Numbered from the stretch's first letter, positions 1 to 8,195 are shown. The stretch: 46,624 nt of DNA from DAOTVC01 sp034437215 (GCA_034437215.1 DAOTVC010000149.1:1-46624), one strand, 5' to 3'. Translations and numbers: made by a program. The notes: generated from the sequence alone by a model not told the origin.

Positions 1-1376
1 TCGCTCCGGAGCTCTCCATCACCAAAGATGGACTTTCGGTAGCGACGGTCGGAACGGTAATCCCCTACACCCTCACGGTGACGAACAGCGGCGGCCCGGC
101 CAGCGGTGTGGTGGTCACCGACGCTCTGCCCCTGGACGCTACCTTCGTGGCGGCTTCTGATGGGGGTTCGTTGATCACGGCAACCAACGTGGTCACGTGG
201 ATGGTGGGAGGGCTCAACACCAACGCGACGCAGACGCTGACCTTCACGGTTGTCGCCAGCCAGACCATCACCAACGACGACTACTGGGTGATTCCCGAGG
301 GTGGCGATCCGGTCCCCGGCACACCACCGGTCACGACGGTCATCAGCCCCAGCCTCTCTATCACCAAGAGCGGACCGCCAACGGCGACCGCGGGAACCGA
401 CTTCGTCTACACCCTCACCGTCACCAACACAGGAGGATTGGCGACCGGCGTCGTCATCACCGATGTGCTGCCCACAGGCGCTCACTTCAGCAGCGCCTCC
501 CCTTCTGGAGGCGACCTAGGCGGGGTGGTGGTCTGGAATCAGCTGCCCAGCATCCCTGCCAACGACTCGATCTTCGTCACCCTGACGGTCACGGCGACCC
601 AGAGCGTCACCAACGCCGACTACGCCGTCACTGCCAACTACACCACCCCGGTTACGGGCAGTGTCGCTGTCTCCACCATCGTCACCCCCAGCCTCTCTAT
701 CGGCAAGAGCGGACCGCCGACGGCGACCGCGGGAACCGACTTCGTCTACACCCTCACCGTCACCAACACAGGAGGATTGGCGACCGGCGTCATCATCACC
801 GATGTGCTGCCCACGGGTGCCTTCTTCAAGGCTGCAGCGAACGACGGGGCTGAAACGTCACCCGGCAGCCGAGAGGTAGTGTGGAACTCCTCACTGCCCA
901 CCCTTCCCTTCAACGGCTCGCTCTGGGTCACCCTGACGGTCACGGCGACCCAGAGCGTCACCAACGCCGACTACGTCGTCATTGCCGACGGAGCCGTCCC
1001 GGTCTCGGGCAGCGCCGTCTCCACCCTCATCGCCCCCTCCCTCGTCATCACCAAGAGCGCACCCTATAGCTTCACAGCCGGGAACGAAATTACCTTCACC
1101 TTGCGAGTCACCAATACGGGCGGGTTGGCCACGGGAGTCGTTATTACCGACGTGCTGCCCTCGTTGGCCACCTTCCTGCGTGCTAGCGAAGGCATCACCC
1201 CCTTTGGAGAGCTGCTCACCTGGACCGTCACCCAACCTCTCTCCTATACTCGGTACATCACGCGCAGCTTCACCGTCACCGCCACCCAGACCATCACCAA
1301 CGAGCGTTACGGTGTGCGGGCCACAGGAGGCTATACGGCCCCCATTCCCTTGCCGGTCGTCGTGCGGTTAGAGTAG
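1..1376 (+). CDS. DUF11-repeat surface protein, 5' end cut off by window edge
   Basis: The reading frame is open from base 3 to the stop at 1374-1376, so the gene starts outside the window. The visible part is four tandem domains of about 110 residues. Each opens with an (L/V)xITKS-type strand and contains a TxTVTNTGG...A(T/S)GVVxTDxLP core, the hallmark of DUF11 (conserved repeat domain B), an Ig-like beta fold found in secreted and cell-wall proteins. The second and third repeats are almost identical in DNA at 347-481 and 686-820. The protein ends in PLPVVVRLE with no LPXTG motif or C-terminal membrane segment. Its role is unknown; adhesion or a structural surface function is inferred from the family. 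Confidence 0.85.
   Translation, partial: APELSITKDGLSVATVGTVIPYTLTVTNSGGPASGVVVTDALPLDATFVAASDGGSLITATNVVTWMVGGLNTNATQTLTFTVVASQTITNDDYWVIPEGGDPVPGTPPVTTVISPSLSITKSGPPTATAGTDFVYTLTVTNTGGLATGVVITDVLPTGAHFSSASPSGGDLGGVVVWNQLPSIPANDSIFVTLTVTATQSVTNADYAVTANYTTPVTGSVAVSTIVTPSLSIGKSGPPTATAGTDFVYTLTVTNTGGLATGVIITDVLPTGAFFKAAANDGAETSPGSREVVWNSSLPTLPFNGSLWVTLTVTATQSVTNADYVVIADGAVPVSGSAVSTLIAPSLVITKSAPYSFTAGNEITFTLRVTNTGGLATGVVITDVLPSLATFLRASEGITPFGELLTWTVTQPLSYTRYITRSFTVTATQTITNERYGVRATGGYTAPIPLPVVVRLE
347..820 (+). repeat. Near-identical 135-base direct repeats inside the DUF11 gene
   Basis: Bases 347-481 and 686-820 match at nearly every position and are offset by 339 bases, exactly 113 codons. A second shared block (from about 576 and again from about 927) covers the end of each domain. 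The in-frame spacing and low divergence point to recent duplication or gene conversion of one DUF11 unit. Confidence 0.85.
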
Positions 1377-1394
1377 ACGTGATCCGAACGTAGA

Positions 1395-1422
1395 AGAGCG
1401 GGGGCCTGACGGCCCCCGCTCT
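1395..1422. terminator. Two-way terminator between the DUF11 gene and miaA
   Basis: A perfect 12-base stem (1395-1406 with 1411-1422) closes a TGAC loop in the 61-base gap between two convergent stop codons. The U-tract is weak on both sides, so the stem itself is the main evidence. Confidence 0.75.
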
Positions 1423-1437
1423 TGTCATGCAGATCTC

Positions 1438-2388
1438 TTAAGATCCCGCCCCTGCACTCTCTTCCTTCAAGAAGCCCCTCAGAGTCTCACGCACCTTATC
1501 CAACGCCAGCGCTTGTCGATCGAACCACTCGATCTGGGGAGAGTTGGGCCGGAACCAGGTGTACTGGCGGCGGATAAAATCGTGGGTATCGAGCTGGATG
1601 CGCTCCACGACCTCGGCCAGCGTGGCCTCACCCTCGAAATAGGGCCGGAACTGGATATAGCCCAGCCCCGACATGGCAGGCAACTCCCAACTGTAGCCCG
1701 CTGCAAGAAGCTGCTCGACCTCCTGCAGGAGACCAGCCGCCATCATGGTCTCGACGCGGGCGTCGGCGCGGGCGTAGAGCACCTGCCGCTCCATGGTCAG
1801 CCCCAGCTGGAGGATACGGTAAGGGGGCGGGCGGTGACGGCGCTGTTCCGAGAAGGGGCGACCCGACTTGAGACAGACCTCCAAGGCCCTGATCACCCGC
1901 CGGAGATTGTGGGGATGGATGAACTCCGCAGCGTCAGGATCGAGCGCCATCAGCCGCTCCCAGAGCGCCCCAGGAGCGACCTCCGCCTGCCGCTCCAGAG
2001 TCGCACGGAGATCGGGGTCGGGCGGCACTTCGGGCACCTGCCACCCCTTCAGCAGAGCCCGCACGTACTGTCCCGTCCCACCCACGACAAAGGGCACCTT
2101 GCCGCGAGCGTGAACGTCGGCAATAGCAGCCCGGGCCAGGCGCAGGAAACGCGCCAACCCCACCGTCTCGTCGGGATCGGCAATGTCGATGAGGTGGTGA
2201 GGCATGGCGGCCAGCTCTGCGGGTGTGGGTTTCGCAGTACCGATGTCCATCTTGCGGTAGAACTGGCGGGAGTCGGCGGAGATCACCTCGGCCTGGACCT
2301 CGGGGCCGAGAGTTACCGCCAGATCCGTCTTCCCGACCGCCGTCGGTCCCACGATAGCGATCAGGGGAGTCAAAGCGTCGCGTCCCAT
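1438..2388 (-). CDS. miaA: tRNA dimethylallyltransferase MiaA
   Basis: MiaA transfers a dimethylallyl group to N6 of A37 in tRNAs that read codons starting with U. The 316-residue length is normal. The N-terminus has the P-loop GPTAVGKT (residues 14-21), then ISADSRQFY (36-44) and MDIGTAKPT (47-55), which bind the prenyl donor and tRNA, and VGGTGQYVRALLKG in the middle. The C-terminal part carries the family's RRQYTWFR segment. The start overlaps the end of yraN by 19 bases, so the two are translated from one mRNA. No miaB or hfq lies beside it. Confidence 0.95.
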   Translation of the reverse strand: MGRDALTPLIAIVGPTAVGKTDLAVTLGPEVQAEVISADSRQFYRKMDIGTAKPTPAELAAMPHHLIDIADPDETVGLARFLRLARAAIADVHARGKVPFVVGGTGQYVRALLKGWQVPEVPPDPDLRATLERQAEVAPGALWERLMALDPDAAEFIHPHNLRRVIRALEVCLKSGRPFSEQRRHRPPPYRILQLGLTMERQVLYARADARVETMMAAGLLQEVEQLLAAGYSWELPAMSGLGYIQFRPYFEGEATLAEVVERIQLDTHDFIRRQYTWFRPNSPQIEWFDRQALALDKVRETLRGFLKEESAGAGS

Positions 2389-2759
2389 GGCTCTCCCTCC
2401 AGATCAGGATAGACAGTGATGCGCAGCAGGTGTCCCCGACCGTCCATCTGCACCGCGACGAAGCCCAGGTGCCAGGCGACATCGATCGCCGCCGGCTGTT
2501 CCGCGAGATAGCGGCGGGCCACCGCCTCCATCCGTGCCCGCTTTTGTGGGGTCACGGACTCCTCCGGCGCGCCATAGCGCCCACCTCGTCGTGTGCGCAC
2601 CTCGAAGAAGGACAACTCCCCACTGCGATCTGCGACGATATCCACTTCGCCCTGACGACAGCTCCAATTGCGGGCGACGATGGTGTACCCGTGACGCTCC
2701 AGCGCTTCGGTTGCCAGCGCCTCGCCCCTACGGCCTAGCCCCACCCGTCCTTTAGCCAT
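2370..2759 (-). CDS. yraN: YraN family (UPF0102) nuclease-like protein
   Basis: The 129-residue protein has the GEVDIVA and LSFFEVRTRRG segments that match the GExDxx...ExK-like core of the UPF0102 family, which has a restriction-endonuclease-like fold; its cellular role is not established. The family's usual VKxR lysine appears as Arg here (EVRTRR). It is the first gene of a yraN-miaA operon. The ATG lies 6 bases after a TAAGAT -10 box, so the transcript should begin at or next to the start codon (leaderless). No Shine-Dalgarno sequence can exist on such an mRNA. Confidence 0.88.
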   Translation of the reverse strand: MAKGRVGLGRRGEALATEALERHGYTIVARNWSCRQGEVDIVADRSGELSFFEVRTRRGGRYGAPEESVTPQKRARMEAVARRYLAEQPAAIDVAWHLGFVAVQMDGRGHLLRITVYPDLEGEPWDATL

Positions 2760-2765
2760 AAGCCT

Positions 2766-2793
2766 ATCTTACGCCAGGGACGCGGGCTGTCAA
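2766..2793 (-). promoter_or_regulatory. Promoter of yraN-miaA
   Basis: On the minus strand TTGACA (2788-2793) and TAAGAT (2766-2771) are separated by 16 bases. The expected start site is 2759-2760, the first base of the yraN start codon. Confidence 0.75.
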
Positions 2794-2810
2794 AGAGCCT
2801 TCTCTGAAGC

Positions 2811-2838
2811 TTGACAGACCTCGGGTCCTCCCTACAAT
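2811..2838 (+). promoter_or_regulatory. Promoter of the serine palmitoyltransferase-like gene
   Basis: TTGACA (2811-2816) and TACAAT (2833-2838) with a 16-base spacer, 46 bases before the start codon. Its -35 box is 17 bases from the divergent yraN -35 box. Confidence 0.8.
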
Positions 2839-2883
2839 GAGTAGGTTGTCGAATTCTACGGAAGGGAAGGGAAAGGAATCATC

Positions 2884-4065
2884 ATGGACATCTTCAAGAA
2901 GTGCATCGGCGGACACGGACAGGCACAGGAGGCACGGGAGGCGGGGCTCTACCCCTACTTCATCCCCCTCACCAACAACGAAGGGACGGTCTCCTACATC
3001 GGGGATCGCGAACTCCTGATGATCGGCTCCAACAACTATTTGGGACTGACGATGCACCCGCAAGTACGGGCAGCGGCCCAGGAAGCCATCGAGACCTACG
3101 GGCCGAGCTGTACCGGCTCCCGCTTCCTCAACGGCACCCTGGAGCTCCACCTGGAACTGGAGCGGCAACTGGCCGAGTGGATAGGGAAGGAGGCCGCAGT
3201 GGTCTTCAGCACGGGCTACCAGGTCAACGTCGGCACCATCTCGGCCCTGGTCGGTCGCGGTGACTACGTCATCACCGACAAAGAGGATCACGCCAGCATC
3301 ATCGATGGCTGCAAGATGGCCCTCGGTACGATGAAGCGCTTCGTGCACAACGACATGGAGTCCCTGGAGCGGGCCCTCGCCTCCGTGCCGGATGACGCGG
3401 GCAAACTCGTGGTCGTGGACGGAGTCTTCAGCATGGGGGGAGACATCGCGCCTTTGCCTGAGATTTTACCCCTGTGCCAGAAGTACGAGGCGCGTTTCAT
3501 GGTGGACGATGCGCACTCCGTCGGCGTGCTCGGCGGCGGGAAGGGCACCGCGGCCCACTTCGGCCTGATTGATGAGGTCGACCTGATCATGGGGACCTTC
3601 AGCAAGTCCTTCGCTTCCCTGGGCGGCTTCATCGCGGGGGACGCGGACGTCATCGACTACATTCAGCACACGGCGCGCTCCCTGATCTTCAGCGCGAGCA
3701 TCCCCCCGGCAAATGCGGCCGCGGCGCTGGCCTCTCTCGAGGTGATGCAGGCGGAGCCGGAGCGCATCGCACGGCTGAACGAGATCGGTGAGTACATGCG
3801 CAGACGTTACCGGGAGATCGGTTTCGACATCGGCAACAGCCAGACCCCCATCATCCCCATCATTATCCGGGATGACAACAAGACCCTGATGGCCTGGAAG
3901 ATGCTCTTCGAGGCGGGAGTCTACACCAATCCCGTCCTCCCCCCGGCCGTGCCCCCCGCCCTCTCCCTGCTGCGCACGAGTTATATGGCGACCCACACGC
4001 AGGAGCAGCTGGACGAGGTGCTCAGCACCATGGAGCTGATCGGCAAGGAGTTGGGCGTTATTTAG
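2884..4065 (+). CDS. PLP-dependent alpha-oxoamine synthase, serine palmitoyltransferase-like
   Basis: The 393-residue enzyme belongs to the family of 8-amino-7-oxononanoate synthase, 2-amino-3-ketobutyrate ligase and serine palmitoyltransferase, which condense an amino acid with an acyl-CoA using PLP. Visible motifs are SNNYLGL, CTGSRFLNGTLELH, VDGVFSMGGD, the cofactor-binding VDDAHSVG (D208-H211) and the Schiff-base lysine K241 in GTFSKSFASLGG. The C-terminal NPVLPPAVPP and LLRTSYMATHT segments resemble bacterial serine palmitoyltransferases more than BioF or Kbl. It stands alone, with no biotin, threonine-dehydrogenase or other lipid gene beside it, so the substrate is not settled. An AAGGAA ribosome site precedes the ATG. 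Confidence 0.85.
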   Translation: MDIFKKCIGGHGQAQEAREAGLYPYFIPLTNNEGTVSYIGDRELLMIGSNNYLGLTMHPQVRAAAQEAIETYGPSCTGSRFLNGTLELHLELERQLAEWIGKEAAVVFSTGYQVNVGTISALVGRGDYVITDKEDHASIIDGCKMALGTMKRFVHNDMESLERALASVPDDAGKLVVVDGVFSMGGDIAPLPEILPLCQKYEARFMVDDAHSVGVLGGGKGTAAHFGLIDEVDLIMGTFSKSFASLGGFIAGDADVIDYIQHTARSLIFSASIPPANAAAALASLEVMQAEPERIARLNEIGEYMRRRYREIGFDIGNSQTPIIPIIIRDDNKTLMAWKMLFEAGVYTNPVLPPAVPPALSLLRTSYMATHTQEQLDEVLSTMELIGKELGVI

Positions 4066-4093
4066 GAGCCGGTCATCGAACAAGCGGCAGGCG

Positions 4094-4127
4094 GCCCACG
4101 CGGTGGCAGCACCGCGTGGGCTTTTTT
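4094..4127. terminator. Terminator after the serine palmitoyltransferase-like gene
   Basis: A perfect 12-base stem (4094-4105 with 4110-4121), a GCAG loop and six Ts form a textbook rho-independent terminator. The queG stop lies just beyond, so the stem may serve both strands. Confidence 0.92.
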
Positions 4128-4128
4128 C

Positions 4129-5172
4129 TCATCTCGCGGAGCGAGAGGCGCCCCGCAGTCGTCTCAGGGCCCCCGCCGCGTGCTCTCTCACCAGAGCACT
4201 GGTGTGGCTCTCAGCCGTACGCTCCAGGATGGGCAGGGCCTGCAGATCTCCCAGATTTCCGAGCACGACGGCTGCATTTCGCGCCAGCCCCTCGGGTGTC
4301 GCGCGCCAGAGGGGGGTACGGCGGAAGCGCGCCCGAAAGCCTGCGGCGTCGAGGGTGAGGAGGTCGGGTAGATAGAGCGTGGCGTTCGGAGGCGCTGCGA
4401 CCTGCGCACCTCCCTCTGGAGGTTGACGGTTCCACGGGCAGACCTCCTGGCAGCGGTCGCAGCCAAAGACGCGCTCCCCGAGGGCCGGACGGAGCTCCGG
4501 CGGGATGGCCCCCCGATGCTCGATGGTGAGGTAGGAGAGGCAACGACGAGCATCGATGACACCGGGGGCCACCAGCGCGCCGGTGGGACAGGCCCCCAGG
4601 CAGCGAGTACAGGTGCCGCAGGAGGGTAATGTCTCCGGCGCGGGCGGCTCCACCTCGATACTCAGCAGGGCAACTCCCAAGAAGAGATAGGAACCCCATG
4701 TGGGATGGATGAGATTGCTATTCTTACCCAGCCACCCCAGCCCGGCAGCCTCCGCCCAATCCCGCTCCAGAAGGGGTCCGGTGTCGACGTAGCAGCGCGA
4801 CGAGAAGGGGCCGGCGACCTCCTCGATCCGGCGCACCAGGGACTTGAGCCGCCGCAGCAGCCAGCGGTGGTAGTCCTCCCCCCAGGCGTAGCGGGCCACC
4901 CGCCCCTGGAGAGGCGCCGGCGGAGGCAGCGGCGCTCCGGCGTAGGATGCACCGACGACGAGTACGGTGCGCGCCTCAGGGAGAATGCGTCGGGGGTCGG
5001 CCCGCCGGGCAACGGCATCGGGGCGGGTGAGATAGTCCATGCCGCCGGCATAACCGGCCTCGATCCAAGCGCGGTAGGCCTCCAAAGAGCGCGCCGGCCC
5101 CGCGGGCACAGCACCCACCAGCTCGAGCCCTGACTGCTGGGCCAACCGCACCAGTACCTGATGGCGTAACAT
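4129..5172 (-). CDS. queG: Epoxyqueuosine reductase QueG
   Basis: QueG makes the last step of queuosine synthesis, reducing epoxyqueuosine in tRNA with cobalamin and two [4Fe-4S] clusters. The clusters are marked by CGTCTRCLGACP and by a CDRCQEVCPWN segment with an earlier Cys. The active-site region CYVDTGPLLERDWAEAAGLGWLGKN is present, and the C-terminus has the HEAT-like repeat of the longer form. I start it at the ATG at 5172, which has GGAGG five bases upstream and gives MLRHQVLVRLAQQSG; an upstream in-frame ATG at 5193 would add seven residues. No other queuosine gene is in the window. Confidence 0.93.
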   Translation of the reverse strand: MLRHQVLVRLAQQSGLELVGAVPAGPARSLEAYRAWIEAGYAGGMDYLTRPDAVARRADPRRILPEARTVLVVGASYAGAPLPPPAPLQGRVARYAWGEDYHRWLLRRLKSLVRRIEEVAGPFSSRCYVDTGPLLERDWAEAAGLGWLGKNSNLIHPTWGSYLFLGVALLSIEVEPPAPETLPSCGTCTRCLGACPTGALVAPGVIDARRCLSYLTIEHRGAIPPELRPALGERVFGCDRCQEVCPWNRQPPEGGAQVAAPPNATLYLPDLLTLDAAGFRARFRRTPLWRATPEGLARNAAVVLGNLGDLQALPILERTAESHTSALVREHAAGALRRLRGASRSAR

Positions 5173-5211
5173 CTCTCCCTCCGTCTCGCCCATTCAAGAC
5201 ACTCCAGCCCC

Positions 5212-5240
5212 ACTATGCCACAGGGTTACGCTATAAGCAA
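5212..5240 (-). promoter_or_regulatory. Possible promoter of queG
   Basis: TTGCTT (5235-5240) and CATAGT (5212-5217) on the minus strand with a 17-base spacer. Both boxes are imperfect. Confidence 0.35.
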
Positions 5241-5266
5241 GCGGGCCGGCACTTCGACCGGCCCGC
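5241..5266 (-). terminator. Terminator after the 5302-6420 lipoprotein gene
   Basis: A perfect 9-base G+C stem (5241-5249 with 5258-5266) lies 36 bases past the stop codon of the minus-strand gene. The following tract TTGCTTAT is only partly U-rich. Confidence 0.6.
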
Positions 5267-5301
5267 TCGGAGCTGCATGAACGACTAGAGGCGTGGAGCG
5301 A

Positions 5302-6420
5302 CTACTCGGCCTCCTCAATCAGGATCATGATATCGCTGCCGCCCTCTTCCGTGTTCTCCGTCACGGTAAGGCTGAGGGTGGTCCCGTCCTTCTCCCACGT
5401 GTCCATGACCATGCCCTCCATGTCCGGCGTCTCCGTCTGCATCCAGCCGGCGGCTTCGAGATTCGATGTATAGAACTCGCCGACCGTCGCCACGTCGTCC
5501 GCTACCGTAAAGAGCACCATGCCGGGCATCGCCGTCAGATCCGTGGCCTCCGGATAGACAGGCACATCCTCGGGCAGCCCTCCCATCAGCGCATCTTCAG
5601 GAGGGTCGATGGTGAAGGGCTCGTTGATATCGGTGACATCCTGTTCTAAGGTGAAGGTTCCCCGCCGCCCCTCCTCTAACTCACCCGACGCCTCAATGAT
5701 AAAGCGTACAGGGAAAGCGGGGAGCGCACCCTCATCGGCAACCCAGACGTCGCCACGGATGTCATCCAGATCGTTTGCAGCGGTGAGCCCCAGGAGATCC
5801 ATGGGCCCGAGCTTCAACTCGTAGTGGCGCGTTGCCACGCCGTTCACGGTCTCCTTGCCCACGAAGTCGTAATCGCCCTCGTCGGTGCCCGCGAAGAAGT
5901 CCTCGAAGGAGATGAGGGATTCCTCACCAAAGCCCGTGACCTCGTCCTCCCCGACCTCACTCTGCATCCAGCCGCCACCGAAGTTGATCCACTGCGTACT
6001 CCCGATCTGGATCATCTCGATCGCACCGGCATCCTCTTCCTCGGAGAGGACCCCGCCCATGGAGATGTACTGCGCCTGGGGATCACGCGTGGCGGCCTCC
6101 TCGAGAATCATCTCTTCGATCGTGCCGTCCTCATACTCCGTCCGCATCACCATACGTGTGCGGTAACTAGTCAAACCCTCCAGAGCATTTGCGTCGAGGA
6201 CGATCGAGTCAGCCGCGTCGTCCTCGACGGTCTCCTCGGGCTCGACGACCTTCCTCGACCCTGCCTCATCCTCCTCCACCTCATCTCCATCGACTTCTTC
6301 GGTCACGACGGCAGTGACTTCGTCACCCTCATCATCGTTACCTGTGAGACCTTCCAGGGCGGAGCAAGCCAGAGAGAACATGAGCAAAGCACTGATGATC
6401 AACAGCAGCCAGCGTTTCAT
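5302..6420 (-). CDS. Lipoprotein of unknown function, LolA/LppX-like fold suspected
   Basis: The 372-residue protein starts MKRWLLLIISALLMFSLAC, a lipoprotein signal peptide with the lipobox Cys at residue 19. A very acidic linker (about residues 25-70) follows, then a region alternating short strands (YRTRMVMRTEYEDGT...) that resembles LolA/LppX/LprG-type lipid-binding proteins, although I cannot confirm the fold. The last 90 residues form a separate unit, DVPVYPEA...YTSNLEAAGW, seen in other Chloroflexota lipoproteins. The ATG at 6420 is chosen over an upstream TTG because AAGGAGA lies seven bases before it. Confidence 0.7.
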   Translation of the reverse strand: MKRWLLLIISALLMFSLACSALEGLTGNDDEGDEVTAVVTEEVDGDEVEEDEAGSRKVVEPEETVEDDAADSIVLDANALEGLTSYRTRMVMRTEYEDGTIEEMILEEAATRDPQAQYISMGGVLSEEEDAGAIEMIQIGSTQWINFGGGWMQSEVGEDEVTGFGEESLISFEDFFAGTDEGDYDFVGKETVNGVATRHYELKLGPMDLLGLTAANDLDDIRGDVWVADEGALPAFPVRFIIEASGELEEGRRGTFTLEQDVTDINEPFTIDPPEDALMGGLPEDVPVYPEATDLTAMPGMVLFTVADDVATVGEFYTSNLEAAGWMQTETPDMEGMVMDTWEKDGTTLSLTVTENTEEGGSDIMILIEEAE

Positions 6421-6491
6421 GAGCAAATCTCCTTCCTCTGTGGGAAATGTGACCCCGACGCAGCGGGTGCGGCGGTCATAGAATGGATCGC

Positions 6492-6519
6492 ATTATAGCA
6501 TGGAGGACTTGTAAGGCAA
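6492..6519 (-). promoter_or_regulatory. Promoter of the 5302-6420 lipoprotein gene
   Basis: TTGCCT (6514-6519), 16-base spacer, TATAAT (6492-6497), with a TG extension one base before the -10 box, about 70 bases before the ATG. Confidence 0.8.
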
Positions 6520-6580
6520 ACGCGGGCTCCCTTTTTGTTAGAGAAACGTTCGTATCTGGCAGCTCTTTAACAAAAGCTCC

Positions 6581-6609
6581 TTGCAGTAATCCCGTTTCGG
6601 TGCTATGAT
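6581..6609 (+). promoter_or_regulatory. Promoter overlapping the 5' end of the LysM gene
   Basis: TTGCAG (6581-6586), 17-base spacer, TATGAT (6604-6609) with the TG extension (TGCTATGAT). The -10 box covers the first two in-frame ATGs (6605 and 6608), so transcription from here would begin near 6616 and only the ATG at 6620 could be used. Confidence 0.6.
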
Positions 6610-6619
6610 GGGTCAAACT

Positions 6620-7765
6620 ATGGAACGGGAAGAGGAACTTCGAAGACTACCCGATCGACCGCCGCGCCACTGCCCTACCTGCGGGTCACGGGTCGCTGAG
6701 GGCGCCAAGACCTGCTTGATGTGCGGCGCCGTCCTTGAGGAAGAGGCAGCGGTCGAGGAGTCCACTGCAGGTACACGGACACATCGGCTGACGGGTAAGC
6801 AGATGGGCATATTGGCGGCCCTCGCCTTGATCATTCTGGCGGGAGCCATCTTCTTGGGGCTGAATCTGTCCACTGCCCAGGAGCTGCCCACCCCTACCTC
6901 TACGCTCACGCTGACGCCGACCCCCAGCCCTAGTCCCACGGTGACGGTGCTCCCGACCGCGACGCCCTCGCCCGAGCCCACACCGACCCCCATTCCTCCG
7001 CAGCTCTACACCGTCCAAGCGGGGGACACGTTGGAGACAATTGCGACCGCCTTCGGAATGACGGTCAATGAGATTATGGCTTTCAACGATCTCACCTCGG
7101 AGCTCATCCGTGAGGGAGATAGCCTGCAGATCCCGCCCCCGACCCCGACCCCCGGCCCGACTCCTACGCTCGATCCGTCTCAACCTACACCTACGCTCGC
7201 CCCCTTCGTTGCCTACACCGTACAACAGGGGGACGCGCTCTCCACCATTGCCGAGAACTTCGACATCACCATGAATGACATCTGGGGTGCCAATCCGGAG
7301 ATGGAGCCGGGTGTGACGGTCATCCAAGCGGGGCAGGTGCTGATGATCCCGCAATTTACGCCCACGCCGGAGGTCACCCCCGAGGTAGTAGTGGCTGGCA
7401 CACCTGAACCGCAGGTCAGCTACCCGCCCCCCACTTTGCTCTACCCGCCCGATGGAGCTACCTTCACCGGACCGGAAACCGCCATCGTCCTCCAGTGGAC
7501 GGCGGTAGGTATCCTGCCTGAAGACACCTACTATCGTGCTACCATCACCCTTCCCGGCAGTGACCCGGTAGAAGAGTCGACGCTGACCCGCGCTACAGCT
7601 TGGCGTGTGCCCGAGCAGCTTCTTCCCACCGCAACCACCGAGATTCACCGCTTCACCTGGAAGGTAGAGATCGTACGACGTTCAGGAAGTGGCACCGACG
7701 AAGGTTATACGACGCTGGGCAGGTCCAACGCAAGTCGTAGTCTGTACTGGCAGGCTGAGGAGTAA
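6620..7765 (+). CDS. Zinc ribbon / transmembrane / double LysM protein
   Basis: The 381-residue protein has a cytoplasmic zinc ribbon (CPTCGSRV...CLMCGAVL, about residues 19-36), one membrane segment (MGILAALALIILAGAIFLGL), a Pro/Thr linker and two LysM domains outside (YTVQAGDTLETIATAFGMT and YTVQQGDALSTIAENFDIT). A C-terminal beta domain of about 110 residues, LLYPPDGATF...FTWKVEIVRR, looks FN3/Ig-like. LysM binds peptidoglycan, so the protein could tie the wall to an intracellular partner. I chose the ATG at 6620 because a -10 box overlaps the upstream ATGs; the leader would then be only a few bases, with no ribosome site. The start at 6605 (386 residues) is the alternative. Confidence 0.85.
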   Translation: MEREEELRRLPDRPPRHCPTCGSRVAEGAKTCLMCGAVLEEEAAVEESTAGTRTHRLTGKQMGILAALALIILAGAIFLGLNLSTAQELPTPTSTLTLTPTPSPSPTVTVLPTATPSPEPTPTPIPPQLYTVQAGDTLETIATAFGMTVNEIMAFNDLTSELIREGDSLQIPPPTPTPGPTPTLDPSQPTPTLAPFVAYTVQQGDALSTIAENFDITMNDIWGANPEMEPGVTVIQAGQVLMIPQFTPTPEVTPEVVVAGTPEPQVSYPPPTLLYPPDGATFTGPETAIVLQWTAVGILPEDTYYRATITLPGSDPVEESTLTRATAWRVPEQLLPTATTEIHRFTWKVEIVRRSGSGTDEGYTTLGRSNASRSLYWQAEE

Positions 7766-7801
7766 GCGCCTGTAAGAAAGGACCTTCCGGACGCCGGATG
7801 C
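7763..7801 (+). repeat. Half copy of the TAAGCG intergenic repeat
   Basis: These 39 bases match 44574-44612 at 33 positions (TAAGCGYCTGTAAGAAA, then TTCCSGACGYCGGATGC). The copy begins exactly at the TAA stop of the LysM gene. The conserved right end seen at 19484 and 44704 was not found here, so this copy is decayed or truncated. Confidence 0.65.
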
Positions 7802-8195
7802 CCAGGTACCGGGCTGCTAAACCGAGCCGGGCTACGACCTCTCCGCTGACGGTTAAAACCGCCGGCTACCGTATTGAAGTCGGCTGAAGCCGACTGGAAA
7901 TGTGCTTCCGGCAATGTGCTTGCTGGAGCACACTGTCTTCGTGGTAGCCTGTGACTTGAGCCACAGGCGATGCTGGGCAGGGCCATCAACTTTAGCTTTT
8001 ATGTCCGGATCAGTAACTGCTTGGAACGCACAACAATCCGGATCTTCATCCATCTTCGACATCCGTCCCTCGGTCACCACGAGGAGAGAGGGACCGGTCC
8101 GCAGGAGCTGTGCGTCACTGGAGAGCGGGTGTGATCTCTCGACTCGCTGCGCTCGCTCGCAATGACGGGCGGGCTTATTTTAAGAGGAGGTTGCC
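7802..8195. other. Noncoding patchwork of short hairpins
   Basis: No convincing gene lies here. The region is a string of short inverted repeats: AGTCGGC-TGAA-GCCGACT (7878-7895), GCCTGTG/CACAGGC in the next line, TCCGGAT/ATCCGGA, and GTCCCTC/GAGGGAC. Near 8130-8165 the motif CTCGACTCGCTGCGCTCGCT, followed by CGCAATGACGGG, resembles a dispersed repeat I have seen in unrelated draft genomes. The ORF at 7902-8165 crosses these hairpins and has no ribosome site or family features. Confidence 0.6.

Noticed and set aside
347..820. CRISPR-like direct repeats
   Set aside because: Repeats are 135 bases, in frame and inside a protein gene; no spacer array.
7902..8165. 87-residue open frame in the hairpin patchwork
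   Set aside because: Crosses several inverted repeats, no ribosome site, no family features.
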